From CALAGB01 sp963789565 (lineage in GTDB: Bacteria; Chloroflexota; Chloroflexia; Thermomicrobiales; Thermomicrobiaceae): DNA of 64,000 bases. Position numbers and translations under genes: made by a program. The notes beneath the pieces are model-generated. The model was not told the origin of the DNA. It was given only the letters and a program-made list of their open reading frames with translations, and searched no databases. Within the stretch, counting starts at the first letter, position 1. Each line of letters starts with the position of its first letter. The stretch covers positions 558,001-622,000 of the forward strand of contig CAWBKX010000002.1 in assembly GCA_963789565.1 (NCBI GenBank), given 5' to 3'. Of the stretch, positions 1 through 7,899 are shown piece after piece.

Positions 1-284
<284 letters not shown>

Positions 285-416
285 TGCACAATACCCTTCA
301 GGTTACCCCAGAGTCGCACCGGTCGGCGAACCCTGGACTCGGCTGTAACGCGAAATGAAGTGATCCAAAGAAACCTATCGCACGGCGCTTTCCAGGCAAT
401 TCCTGGCGTCGCACGC

Positions 417-441
417 AAAAAAGCCCATCGAACTGACGGGC
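417..441 (-). terminator. Rho-independent terminator after tRNA-Tyr
   Basis: Read on the minus strand this is a 7-bp stem (GCCCGTC/GATGGGC, one G-U pair) with a 5-base loop, followed directly by six T. It begins two bases after the encoded CCA of tRNA-Tyr, so it should end the tRNA transcript or attenuate readthrough into tuf. Confidence 0.75.
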
Positions 442-445
442 CTGG

Positions 446-527
446 TGGGGAGGGAGGGATTCGAACCCCCGAAGCATTGCGCACCTGGTTTACAGCCAGG
501 CCCCTTTGGCCGCTCGGGAACCTCCCC
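446..527 (-). tRNA. tRNA-Tyr (GTA anticodon)
   Basis: The minus strand folds as a class-II tRNA: acceptor GGGGAGG pairs with CCTCCCC, the anticodon loop is CTGTAAA (anticodon GTA), there is an extended variable arm and a T-arm GGGGGTTCGAATCCC. The 82-base body fits tRNA-Tyr with its long variable arm. CCA is encoded in the genome just downstream (445-443), unlike the tRNA-Thr next to it. Confidence 0.97.
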
Positions 528-532
528 GCTAG

Positions 533-605
533 AGCCGACGGTGGGAATCGAACCCGCAACCTGCTGTTTACAAAACAGCTGCTCTGCCAATTGAGCTACG
601 TCGGC
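533..605 (-). tRNA. tRNA-Thr (TGT anticodon)
   Basis: The 73-base minus-strand cloverleaf has acceptor GCCGACG/CGTCGGC, D-arm TAGCTCAATTGGCAGAGCA, anticodon loop TTTGTAA (anticodon TGT) and T-arm GCGGGTTCGATTCCC. No CCA is encoded. It lies 5 bases upstream of tRNA-Tyr in the same transcript, behind a consensus promoter at 642-670. Confidence 0.97.
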
Positions 606-641
606 ATGGCACCCCTATATGAGGTGCCAGCCAGGGACGAG

Positions 642-670
642 ATTATAGGTGGCATTCCGCGACGTGTCAA
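642..670 (-). promoter_or_regulatory. Perfect sigma-70 promoter for the tRNA-Thr/tRNA-Tyr(-tuf) transcript
   Basis: On the minus strand TTGACA (670-665) and TATAAT (647-642) are separated by exactly 17 bases, a full consensus match expected for a stable-RNA or tuf transcript. The leader between the start point (about 635) and tRNA-Thr contains a 7-bp hairpin (TGGCACC/GGTGCCA, 607-629), possibly a processing signal. Confidence 0.88.
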
Positions 671-753
671 GAAAACTCGAAGCTATCCCACGTCGATCGG
701 AGCCAGCGAATCAATGCTCGTCTGCTGGCGTTGACCGTGGAGGCCGAACCCTT

Positions 754-1836
754 TTAGCGACCCATCTCCGCGATCACGGCATCCGCCATGTCAGTCGTTC
801 CCGCGGCGCGTTCGCGACTGCGGTCCGGCCGCAAGTCGTATGTGACCCGTTCGCCCGCCTTGATCACGCTGGCAACCGCGTCGTCGACCGCTTTGGCCGC
901 GTCCTGTTCGCCGAGATGCCGCAGCAACATCACGCCGCTGAGAATCATAGCAGTGGGGTTGGCCTCATTACGGCCCGCATGTGATGGAGCGCTGCCGTGA
1001 ATGGCCTCGAAGACCGCGGCGTTGTCGCCGATGTTGGCGCTGGGTGCGACGCCCAGCCCACCGATCATGCCCGCGGTCAGATCGCTCAGGATGTCACCGT
1101 ACAGGTTGGGCATCACCAGAACGTCGTAGAGATCCGGCTTCTGCATCAACTGCATGCACATGTTGTCGACGATGCGATCGTTGAACTCGATCGCCGGGTA
1201 CTCCTTGGCGACTTCTTCCGCGACCTTGAGAAAGAGCCCGTCGGAGAACTTCATGATGTTCGCCTTGTGCACGGCCGTGACGAGCTTGCGATTATTGGTG
1301 GCGGCATAGTCGAATGCAAATCTAACGATGCGTCGCGAGTTCTCCGGAGTGATCGTCTTGATCGAAATGGCTGAAGACGCCGGGACCTTTTTGGTGCTGA
1401 GTCGGTTGATCTCGGCGATGATCTCCTGCGCCTCTGCTGTCCCGGTGTCAAACTCAACCCCTGCGTAGAGGTCTTCCATGTTCTCGCGGACAACGATCAG
1501 ATCGATGGATTCGAACGCGCTCTGGACACCCTCATAGGTTCGAGCAGGTCGCAGATTGGCATACAGCTCGAGCGCGTGCCGCAACGCCACGTTCACGCTG
1601 CGGAAACCGCCGCCAATTGGCGTCGTCAGTGGCCCCTTGAGAGCCGTTCCATTCTTGCGAATAGACTCGATCACCGCACCCGGGAGGACGTCGCCGTGCT
1701 TTTCGAGAGCCGTAACGCCCGCTTCCTGGACGTCCCAGTCGAATCCGATTCCGGTCGCCTCGAGCACACGCCGCGCCGCGCCGGAAACTTCAGGTCCAAT
1801 TCCGTCGCCCGGGATCAGTGTTACCTGATAGGCCAT
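754..1836 (-). CDS. icd: Isocitrate dehydrogenase (isocitrate/isopropylmalate dehydrogenase family)
   Basis: A 360-residue beta-decarboxylating dehydrogenase of the IDH/IMDH family, oxidising isocitrate to 2-oxoglutarate in the TCA cycle. It starts MAYQVTLIPGDGIGPE. The substrate loop reads SVNVALRHALELYANLRP, with the S-x-N-x-x-L-R pattern typical of isocitrate rather than isopropylmalate enzymes. The metal-binding region is LYGDILSDLTAGMIGG and the cofactor loop is HGSAPSHAGR. That loop has neither the usual NAD-type Asp (PDIAG) nor the E. coli NADP-type Lys-Tyr, so I leave cofactor choice open. The frame is open 39 codons further upstream, but ATG 1836 is the family N-terminus and lies just downstream of a good promoter (1897-1926). 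A homoisocitrate role is a less likely alternative. Confidence 0.9.
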   Translation of the reverse strand: MAYQVTLIPGDGIGPEVSGAARRVLEATGIGFDWDVQEAGVTALEKHGDVLPGAVIESIRKNGTALKGPLTTPIGGGFRSVNVALRHALELYANLRPARTYEGVQSAFESIDLIVVRENMEDLYAGVEFDTGTAEAQEIIAEINRLSTKKVPASSAISIKTITPENSRRIVRFAFDYAATNNRKLVTAVHKANIMKFSDGLFLKVAEEVAKEYPAIEFNDRIVDNMCMQLMQKPDLYDVLVMPNLYGDILSDLTAGMIGGLGVAPSANIGDNAAVFEAIHGSAPSHAGRNEANPTAMILSGVMLLRHLGEQDAAKAVDDAVASVIKAGERVTYDLRPDRSRERAAGTTDMADAVIAEMGR

Positions 1837-1896
1837 CCGCTTGCCGTACCTCTCCCATGTCTGAAATTCAGAAGCAGTTTTCCGCACACTCCAGGC

Positions 1897-1926
1897 ATTG
1901 TAGGTTGGCGGAAAAACGAGTGTCAA
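1897..1926 (-). promoter_or_regulatory. Sigma-70 promoter of the isocitrate dehydrogenase gene
   Basis: The minus strand carries TTGACA (1926-1921), an 18-base spacer and TACAAT (1902-1897). It places the transcription start about 55 bases before the ATG at 1836. The divergent nuclease gene starts at 2038; a possible plus-strand -10 TACAAT lies at 1984-1989 without a clear -35. Confidence 0.7.
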
Positions 1927-2037
1927 ACGCGTCTGCCCGCGCTTCAGACGCATTTCTTCAGCCCGGAACCGCGGCAGCGCGCGTACAATTCGGTCACGAA
2001 TGGCGCGGCAAACACTTCACGCGGGGGGCTACTGAGC

Positions 2038-3246
2038 GTGCGAAGCTTTCGCGAACGCTACGCCGCATTGAATCGAGAGGTCGAACGCCACGACGATCAT
2101 CGTGCGACGGTGATCCCGATTGAGGCGCTTGAAACAGGGTTCCTGCTGAGAAACGACTCGGGTTCGATCTTCGTGGCAGAAAATCGACGCGCCGATCCGC
2201 ATGTTTTCCAACTCATGGGCCGAACCGAGCTGCGCTCTCCGCTTTTTCTCAGCCACATTCGTCATGAGTCGCTCGCGCCGAGCGACCTCCTCTTTCTCGA
2301 CACCGAAACAACCGGGCTCGCCGGCGGAACCGGTACCCACGCCTTCCTCGTGGGAATCGGCTACATCGAAGATGGGTCACTCGTATTGCGGCAATATTTC
2401 ATGCGTTCTCCCGCCGAGGAAATCGCGCTTCTTGAAGAGCTTCGCGAGCTCTTCACCCGCTTTCGACTCCTCGTGACCTTCAATGGGAAATCGTTCGATT
2501 GGCCGCTCATCGACACCCGCTTCGTCCTGCACGGCTACCGCCTCGAGTTCGGATTCGATCATCTCGATCTACTGCATCCGTCTCGACGCATTTGGAAACA
2601 CCGGCTTGCGAGCTGTTCCTTGACGTCTCTTGAGCAAGGGGTGTTCGACATTTGGCGTGAAGGAGACGTTCCGGGCTATTTGATCCCGCATCTTTATTTC
2701 GATTACCTACGGGACGGCGATGCCAGTCGATTGCGACCCGTCTTTCATCACAATCGGGAAGATATCGTGACTCTGGTCCGCCTACTTGAGATCCTCCTAC
2801 AGGCAGAGGAATCGCCTGAAGCTGGGCTGCATCACGACGAAGATCTCGCGGGATTGGGGCTGTCGTTGGTCGCGGCAGGTGACGACGTTCGTGGCTATCA
2901 GGCGCTTTCCACTGCGCTCGCCGGTGGCACGCTCCCGTGGGCTGTGCGACGACGTGCCGAAATCGAGTTGTGGCGGCTCATGAAACGACGTGGACTGATG
3001 CCAGACGGAGTCGCTATGCTCGAAGACATGTGCAACGAAACCGTTCGCACAGACCCGGTCGATCTCTTCCCTTTCATCGAGCTCGCCAAATTCTTCGAGC
3101 ACTCGGCTCATGACTATGAAAAGGCCGAGGCGATAATCGAGCGCGCGCTGCGGATCGTCGAGCTGCGAAACCTGCATGGCCTCCGCGAGGATTTGCTGCA
3201 TCGCCTGCGTCGCGTACGACGAAAACGGGCCATGGCGTCGGCCTGA
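2038..3246 (+). CDS. YprB-like RNase H-fold 3'-5' exonuclease domain protein
   Basis: A 402-residue protein with a central RNase H-like (DnaQ-fold) exonuclease domain of the YprB type. The first acidic motif is LFLDTETTGLAGGTGTH (Asp-x-Glu); the second conserved block is LVTFNGKSFDWPLI; the last is HHNREDIVTLVRLLEILL, supplying the terminal Asp. About 120 C-terminal residues look like TPR-type helices (HDYEKAEAIIERALRIVELR) and end in a basic tail, a layout I recall from Chloroflexota homologues. The GTG at 2038 was chosen because GGGGGG lies 9 bases upstream; the frame is open much further but overlaps the divergent icd. A nucleic-acid nuclease role is inferred from the fold; the substrate is unknown. 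Confidence 0.75.
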   Translation: MRSFRERYAALNREVERHDDHRATVIPIEALETGFLLRNDSGSIFVAENRRADPHVFQLMGRTELRSPLFLSHIRHESLAPSDLLFLDTETTGLAGGTGTHAFLVGIGYIEDGSLVLRQYFMRSPAEEIALLEELRELFTRFRLLVTFNGKSFDWPLIDTRFVLHGYRLEFGFDHLDLLHPSRRIWKHRLASCSLTSLEQGVFDIWREGDVPGYLIPHLYFDYLRDGDASRLRPVFHHNREDIVTLVRLLEILLQAEESPEAGLHHDEDLAGLGLSLVAAGDDVRGYQALSTALAGGTLPWAVRRRAEIELWRLMKRRGLMPDGVAMLEDMCNETVRTDPVDLFPFIELAKFFEHSAHDYEKAEAIIERALRIVELRNLHGLREDLLHRLRRVRRKRAMASA

Positions 3247-3335
3247 TCCGACTCGACCCGAGATCTCCCATTCGTTTCACGATGGCTCTGTTACCATCAC
3301 AAACGGACTCGTTCGGTCTTGAATTGAGGAGCAAC

Positions 3336-4889
3336 ATGCCATATCGCCCCGTGATGCTGATGGTTCTTGACGGCTGGGGAATCGGCCCAAATGACCCAGG
3401 CAACGCGATTCTGGCCGCCGACACTCCCACAATGGATCGTCTGCTTTCGAGTTACCCGAATTCGTCGCTGCGTTGTTCCGGACGCGACGTCGGTCTCCCA
3501 GAGGGCCAGATGGGCAACTCCGAAGTGGGCCATCTCAATCTCGGGGCCGGTTTCGTTGTCTTTCAGTGGATCACTCGCATCGATGCGGCGATCGAGGATG
3601 GCACGTTCTTCGAGAACAAGGCGCTCTTGGACGCGATCGAACACGCAAAAACCTGTGGCAGCGCGTTGCACTTGGTGGGATTGATCGGCAGCGGCGGCGT
3701 CCACGCTTCACAAGAGCATTTAATCGCGCTGCTTCGTCTGGCCCATACACATCAAGTGCCGCGCGTCTTCATCCACGCGTTCATGGACGGACGCGACACG
3801 CCGCCTCACTCCGGGCACGAGTACATGCAGAAATTACTCGCTTCCATGGCAGACATCGGGACGGGCCGAGTTGCGTCGATCTCAGGGCGCTACTACGCCA
3901 TGGATCGCGATCGTCGCTGGGAGCGAACCGAAAAGGCCTACGACGCAATCGTCAAAGGAGAAGGTGTCAAGGCCACCGATCCGCTGGCAGCGATCCAGGC
4001 TTCCTATGACACGGGTGTGACCGACGAGTTCATCGATCCAATCGTGATGTGCGACGCGGACGGCTCTCCCGTGGCGACGGTGAACGACGAAGACTCCGTC
4101 ATCGTTTTCAACTTTCGCTCGGACCGGCCGCGACAGATCGTTCACGCGATCGCGGATCCTGAATTCGATGAATTTGACCGGGGTGTCATCCGCCACGACC
4201 TCTTCGTGGTGACCATGACCGAGTATCAGCAGGGACTCCCCGTTCACATCGCTTTTCCCCCGGAAAATGTCGAGCTACCGCTGGCGCGAGTCATCTCGGA
4301 GGCTGGTAAGACCCAATTTCACTCGGCCGAAACGGAGAAGTACGCGCACGTCACCTATTTTTTGAATGGCGGGACTGAACAACCATTCGCCGGCGAGGAA
4401 CGTACGCTCATCCCGTCGCCGAAAGTCGCCACCTACGACCTTCAGCCCGAAATGAGCGCCTACCCGCTGACTGACGCGGTTGTCGGAGCAATCGACAGCG
4501 AAAAATTCGATTTCATCATGGTGAATTACGCCAACGGCGACATGGTTGGCCACACAGGAGTCTTCTCCGCGGCGGTAGAAGCCATCGAGACGGTCGATCT
4601 TTGTCTGGCGAGAGTGTTGGAGCATCTTCAGCGGCATGAGGGAGTCGCCATCGTCACCGCCGACCACGGCAATGCCGAAGAGATGTTGGTGCCCGGCACG
4701 AACGAAGTCTGGACCGCGCACACGACCAATCCGGTTCCGGTTGTCCTCGTTGCTCCCGACGACAGTCCACTACGCCACACACATCTCCGTGACGGAGGAC
4801 GGCTGGCAGATGTGGCTCCGACGGTGCTGCGACTCCTCGGAATTCCACAGCCGAAAGTGATGACCGGCGAGTCGTTGATCGAGGATTGA
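3336..4889 (+). CDS. gpmI: Cofactor-independent (2,3-bisphosphoglycerate-independent) phosphoglycerate mutase
   Basis: A 517-residue Mn-dependent phosphoglycerate mutase interconverting 3- and 2-phosphoglycerate in glycolysis. The N-terminus MLMVLDGWG supplies metal-binding Asp12, and MGNSEVGHLN supplies the phosphorylated Ser62, the same numbering as the Bacillus enzyme. Further markers are FMDGRDTPP, SGRYYAMDRD, FNFRSDRPRQI, FHSAETEKYAHVTYF, NYANGDMVGHTG and VTADHGNAEEM. Length is normal for the family. ATG 3336 is preceded by TTGAGGAG, an ideal ribosome binding site. The next enzyme of the pathway, enolase, lies convergently downstream. Confidence 0.97.
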   Translation: MPYRPVMLMVLDGWGIGPNDPGNAILAADTPTMDRLLSSYPNSSLRCSGRDVGLPEGQMGNSEVGHLNLGAGFVVFQWITRIDAAIEDGTFFENKALLDAIEHAKTCGSALHLVGLIGSGGVHASQEHLIALLRLAHTHQVPRVFIHAFMDGRDTPPHSGHEYMQKLLASMADIGTGRVASISGRYYAMDRDRRWERTEKAYDAIVKGEGVKATDPLAAIQASYDTGVTDEFIDPIVMCDADGSPVATVNDEDSVIVFNFRSDRPRQIVHAIADPEFDEFDRGVIRHDLFVVTMTEYQQGLPVHIAFPPENVELPLARVISEAGKTQFHSAETEKYAHVTYFLNGGTEQPFAGEERTLIPSPKVATYDLQPEMSAYPLTDAVVGAIDSEKFDFIMVNYANGDMVGHTGVFSAAVEAIETVDLCLARVLEHLQRHEGVAIVTADHGNAEEMLVPGTNEVWTAHTTNPVPVVLVAPDDSPLRHTHLRDGGRLADVAPTVLRLLGIPQPKVMTGESLIED

Positions 4890-5075
4890 CTCTCGAATCT
4901 TCCGGAGAATCGTACATGAGCACGTTGTGTGTTCCCGCTACGTCGCGATCCGTCTGCGTTGAAAGATTCTCGTGAAGGTTGATTGAGCCCGTGCGAGACA
5001 TTTGGCGAGAAATGCGTGAACGCGCGAGCACACAAGGTGCCCGCCAACGAGACACGCGGAGTGGGACGAACGCGT

Positions 5076-6350
5076 CTACCTCGGCCGGCCCGCGAACGTG
5101 GCTTGCGATCCCAGTGCCTCTTCGATGCGCAGCAACTGGTTGTACTTCTCAACTCGATCTATGCGCGACGGAGCGCCAGTCTTGATTTGGCCAGCGTTGG
5201 TTGCCACCACGAGATCCGCGACAAACGAATCGGCAGTCTCGCCGCTACGATGCGAGATCACGGCGGTGTAACCAGCACGATGCGCCATCTCGATGGCAGC
5301 GAAGGTTTCGCTCAACGTGCCGATCTGGTTCAGCTTTACAAGAATCGAGTTGGCAGTCTTCTCGTCGATTCCACGCTTCAGTCGTTCGGTATTGGTGACG
5401 AAGAGGTCGTCGCCAACCAATTGAACACGGTCGCCGATGCGCTCGGTCAGTAGCGCCCAGCCATCCCAGTCATCTTCGGCCAGTCCGTCTTCGATCGAGA
5501 TGATTGGAAACCGTTCCACCCAGTCCGCCAGAAACGCCACCATTCCGGCGCTATCCAGCTCGCGTCCCTCACCCGCCAACACATACTTGCCATCGTTGTA
5601 AAACTCCGACGACGCCGGATCGATCGCCAGCACGACGTCGTCACCCAGGTGATAGCCCGCCTGGTCGATCGCGTGCTCGATCAGTCTGAGGGCTTCGTCG
5701 TTGCTCTTGAGGCTTGGAGCATACCCGCCTTCGTCGCCAACGGATGTCACGTAGCCTTCTGCTGTAAGCACCTTCTTCAACGTGTGAAAGATCTCCGCGC
5801 CCCAGCGCAGACACTCGGCGAAGCTCGACGCTCCGACCGGCATGACCATGAATTCCTGCATGTCAACACTCGAGCCTTCGGCGTGTTTGCCGCCATTGAG
5901 GATGTTCATCATCGGAACGGGGAGGACGTGTGCCGAGGGTCCGCCGAGGTACGCGTAGAGCGGGAGACCCACCGCGTCCGCGGCGGCGCGCGCGGTTGCC
6001 AGCGATACACCCAGAATCGCATTGGCGCCCAGCCGACCCTTGTTCGGCGTGCCGTCAAGTTCAATCATGATCTGGTCGACCCGTCGTTGATCGAGCGCGT
6101 CGGTTCCGACGAGCGCGCGCAAGATCTCGCCGTTCACGTTTTCGACGGCGTGCACCACACCCTTGCCACCGTAGCGTTTTCCACCGTCTCGAAGCTCGAC
6201 CGCCTCATGCTCGCCCGTGGACGCGCCCGACGGCACCGCTGCTCGACCAATCGCGCCACCGGCCAAATGGACGTCGACCTCAACCGTCGGGTTTCCTCGA
6301 GAATCGAGAATCTCGCGCGCGTGAATCTGTTGAATATCTGTCCTACTCAC
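5076..6350 (-). CDS. eno: Enolase
   Basis: A 424-residue enolase converting 2-phosphoglycerate to phosphoenolpyruvate. It opens with IHAREILDSRGNPTVEVDV and the PSGASTGEHEAVELRDG loop, contains SVGDEGGYAP (catalytic Glu), SIEDGLAEDDW and LVGDDLFVTN (metal-binding acids), and KLNQIGT with the catalytic Lys. The C-terminal signature SHRSGETADSFVADL is intact. The start is GTG at 6350, with AGAGGA 8 bases upstream. A TATAAT-like -10 lies on the minus strand at 6411-6406 without a good -35. It faces gpmI tail to tail across 186 bases with no strong terminator. Confidence 0.97.
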   Translation of the reverse strand: MSRTDIQQIHAREILDSRGNPTVEVDVHLAGGAIGRAAVPSGASTGEHEAVELRDGGKRYGGKGVVHAVENVNGEILRALVGTDALDQRRVDQIMIELDGTPNKGRLGANAILGVSLATARAAADAVGLPLYAYLGGPSAHVLPVPMMNILNGGKHAEGSSVDMQEFMVMPVGASSFAECLRWGAEIFHTLKKVLTAEGYVTSVGDEGGYAPSLKSNDEALRLIEHAIDQAGYHLGDDVVLAIDPASSEFYNDGKYVLAGEGRELDSAGMVAFLADWVERFPIISIEDGLAEDDWDGWALLTERIGDRVQLVGDDLFVTNTERLKRGIDEKTANSILVKLNQIGTLSETFAAIEMAHRAGYTAVISHRSGETADSFVADLVVATNAGQIKTGAPSRIDRVEKYNQLLRIEEALGSQATFAGRPR

Positions 6351-6479
6351 CGTGACTATCCTCTCTCACCCATCGGCTCGGATCGCCTCCATCTTCTTTC
6401 AGGCGATTATAGACGCACCCGCTCCCGCTTCCGGTTACATGAGCCTCGACGTATTCGTGCCTCTGCTATACTCTGCGCA

Positions 6480-6769
6480 AATTGAGACGTGCAAACGGCA
6501 ATGACGGAGAAAAGTACTCGGCGGGAACCAAACAGGGAGAGAGAGACGTCGACTGAGATCTCTCTCGTGTGAAACGCCGACGAAGTTCGCTCTCGAGCCG
6601 GGCGGTGAACGACGCTACGCGCCAACTAGTCGCTCCTGGCTGCTCCCCATTAGCGGAGCCGACTCAAAACGTCGTCATGACGACGTTTGAGCACTGAGGT
6701 CGGCCATGCGCCGGCAAACCAGGGTGGTACCGCGTGGAACCCCTCGCCCCTGAGGCGACGGGGTTTTTT
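6480..6769 (+). promoter_or_regulatory. T-box leader responding to uncharged tRNA-Phe
   Basis: This is a transcriptional T-box riboswitch upstream of pheST. The T-box consensus AGGGTGGTACCGCG is at 6721-6734; its TGGT bulge can pair with an ACCA tRNA end. Stem I shows the AGTA motif (6513-6516) under an upper stem CGGCG (6519-6523)/CGCCG (6575-6579), and a lower stem GAGA (6507-6510)/TCTC (6591-6594). This frames specifier TTC (Phe) at 6586-6588 followed by a purine. A near-perfect hairpin at 6663-6692 is probably stem III. The terminator stem CCCCTCGCC/GGCGA-C-GGGG (6740-6763) is followed by six T. A -10 TATACT at 6467-6472 marks the likely promoter. Confidence 0.95.
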
Positions 6770-6818
6770 GTTGTCTGAAGAAATGACTTCGTGACAACCG
6801 AGATAGACAGGAGGAGTG

Positions 6819-7865
6819 ATGGCGATCGACCGGCTGAACGAGCTCAAAGACACAGCGGAATCCGCTCTAAGAAGCGCCAATGACAGTGAGGGGCTCTCGG
6901 AGTGGTATGCGAATTACCTGGGTCGCAAGGGAGCGCTGACCGCCGTGATGCGTGAGCTTGGGGCACTACCGGCTGAGGAACGACCAGCATTCGGCAAAGC
7001 GGTCAACGAGCTCAAAGAGCTTCTGGCGACCGACTTCGAACTGCGCCAAGCCGCCGTACGCGCGGATGAGCTCACGTCACGACTGGAATCCGAGTCGATC
7101 GACGTGACGCTGCCAGGACGTGCCGTTCAAATCGGAACATTGCACCCGATCACGCAGTTGATCCGGGAAGCGTCCGAGATCTTCAGCCACCTCGGGTTCC
7201 AGACCATCGAGGGACCAGAGGTCGAGGATGCCTACTACGCCTTCGACTCGCTCAACATCCCGAAGGACCATCCGGCGCGCGACGTATGGGACACGATCTT
7301 CGTCGAATCGAAGTCGCGCGAGATCGTGCTTCGCCCCCACACGTCACCGATGCAGGTGCGAACCATGGAGCGACTCGATCCACCGGTGAGGGTGATCGTC
7401 CCAGGACGCTGCTACCGCTACGAGGCGCTCGACGCAACGCATGAGTGGCATTTCCAGCAGATCGAGGGACTGGCGGTCGACGAGCACATCACCATGACGG
7501 ACCTGAAGGGAACGTTGGCCGAGTTCGCCAGACAACTCTTCGGCCAGGAACGTAAGGTCCGATTCCGTTGCGACTTCTTCCCCTTCGTCGAGCCGGGTGT
7601 CGACTTTGCCATCGACTGCATGATTTGTCATGGAGATGGCTGTCGCGTTTGCAAGGGAACCGGTTGGATCGAAATTCTGGGAGCCGGGATGGTGCACCCC
7701 AACGTCCTTGCGGGCGTCGGCTATGATCCCGACCGCTATTCTGGGTTCGCATTCGGCTGTGGCATCGAGCGATTGGCCATGCTGAAGTACGGCATTCAGG
7801 ACATTCGCGCTTTCTACGCCAGCGATATTCGGTTCTTGTCGCAGTTCAATCGGGCGTCCGTGTAG
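6819..7865 (+). CDS. pheS: Phenylalanyl-tRNA synthetase alpha subunit
   Basis: A 348-residue alpha subunit of the alpha2-beta2 PheRS that charges tRNA-Phe. After an N-terminal coiled-coil region come class-II motif 2 (GRCYRYEALDATHEWHFQQI), a Cys cluster CMICHGDGCRVCKGTGW that may bind zinc as in some bacterial PheS, and motif 3 (FGCGIERLAMLKYGI), ending in DIRFLSQF. An AGGAGG site at 6809-6814 precedes GTG-ATG; ATG 6819 is the better-spaced start. The gene lies directly behind the tRNA-Phe T-box and is followed 34 bases later by pheT. Confidence 0.97.
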   Translation: MAIDRLNELKDTAESALRSANDSEGLSEWYANYLGRKGALTAVMRELGALPAEERPAFGKAVNELKELLATDFELRQAAVRADELTSRLESESIDVTLPGRAVQIGTLHPITQLIREASEIFSHLGFQTIEGPEVEDAYYAFDSLNIPKDHPARDVWDTIFVESKSREIVLRPHTSPMQVRTMERLDPPVRVIVPGRCYRYEALDATHEWHFQQIEGLAVDEHITMTDLKGTLAEFARQLFGQERKVRFRCDFFPFVEPGVDFAIDCMICHGDGCRVCKGTGWIEILGAGMVHPNVLAGVGYDPDRYSGFAFGCGIERLAMLKYGIQDIRAFYASDIRFLSQFNRASV

Positions 7866-7899
7866 ACCGCACAATGCACAGAGAGGAAGAGAACAACCG

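Noticed and set aside
1576..2037. N-terminal extension of the YprB-like nuclease
   Set aside because: The extension would overlap the divergent icd gene and its promoter; GTG 2038 has a proper ribosome site.
4890..5075. Terminator between convergent gpmI and eno
   Set aside because: Only weak imperfect repeats are seen and no T-tract; not supported.
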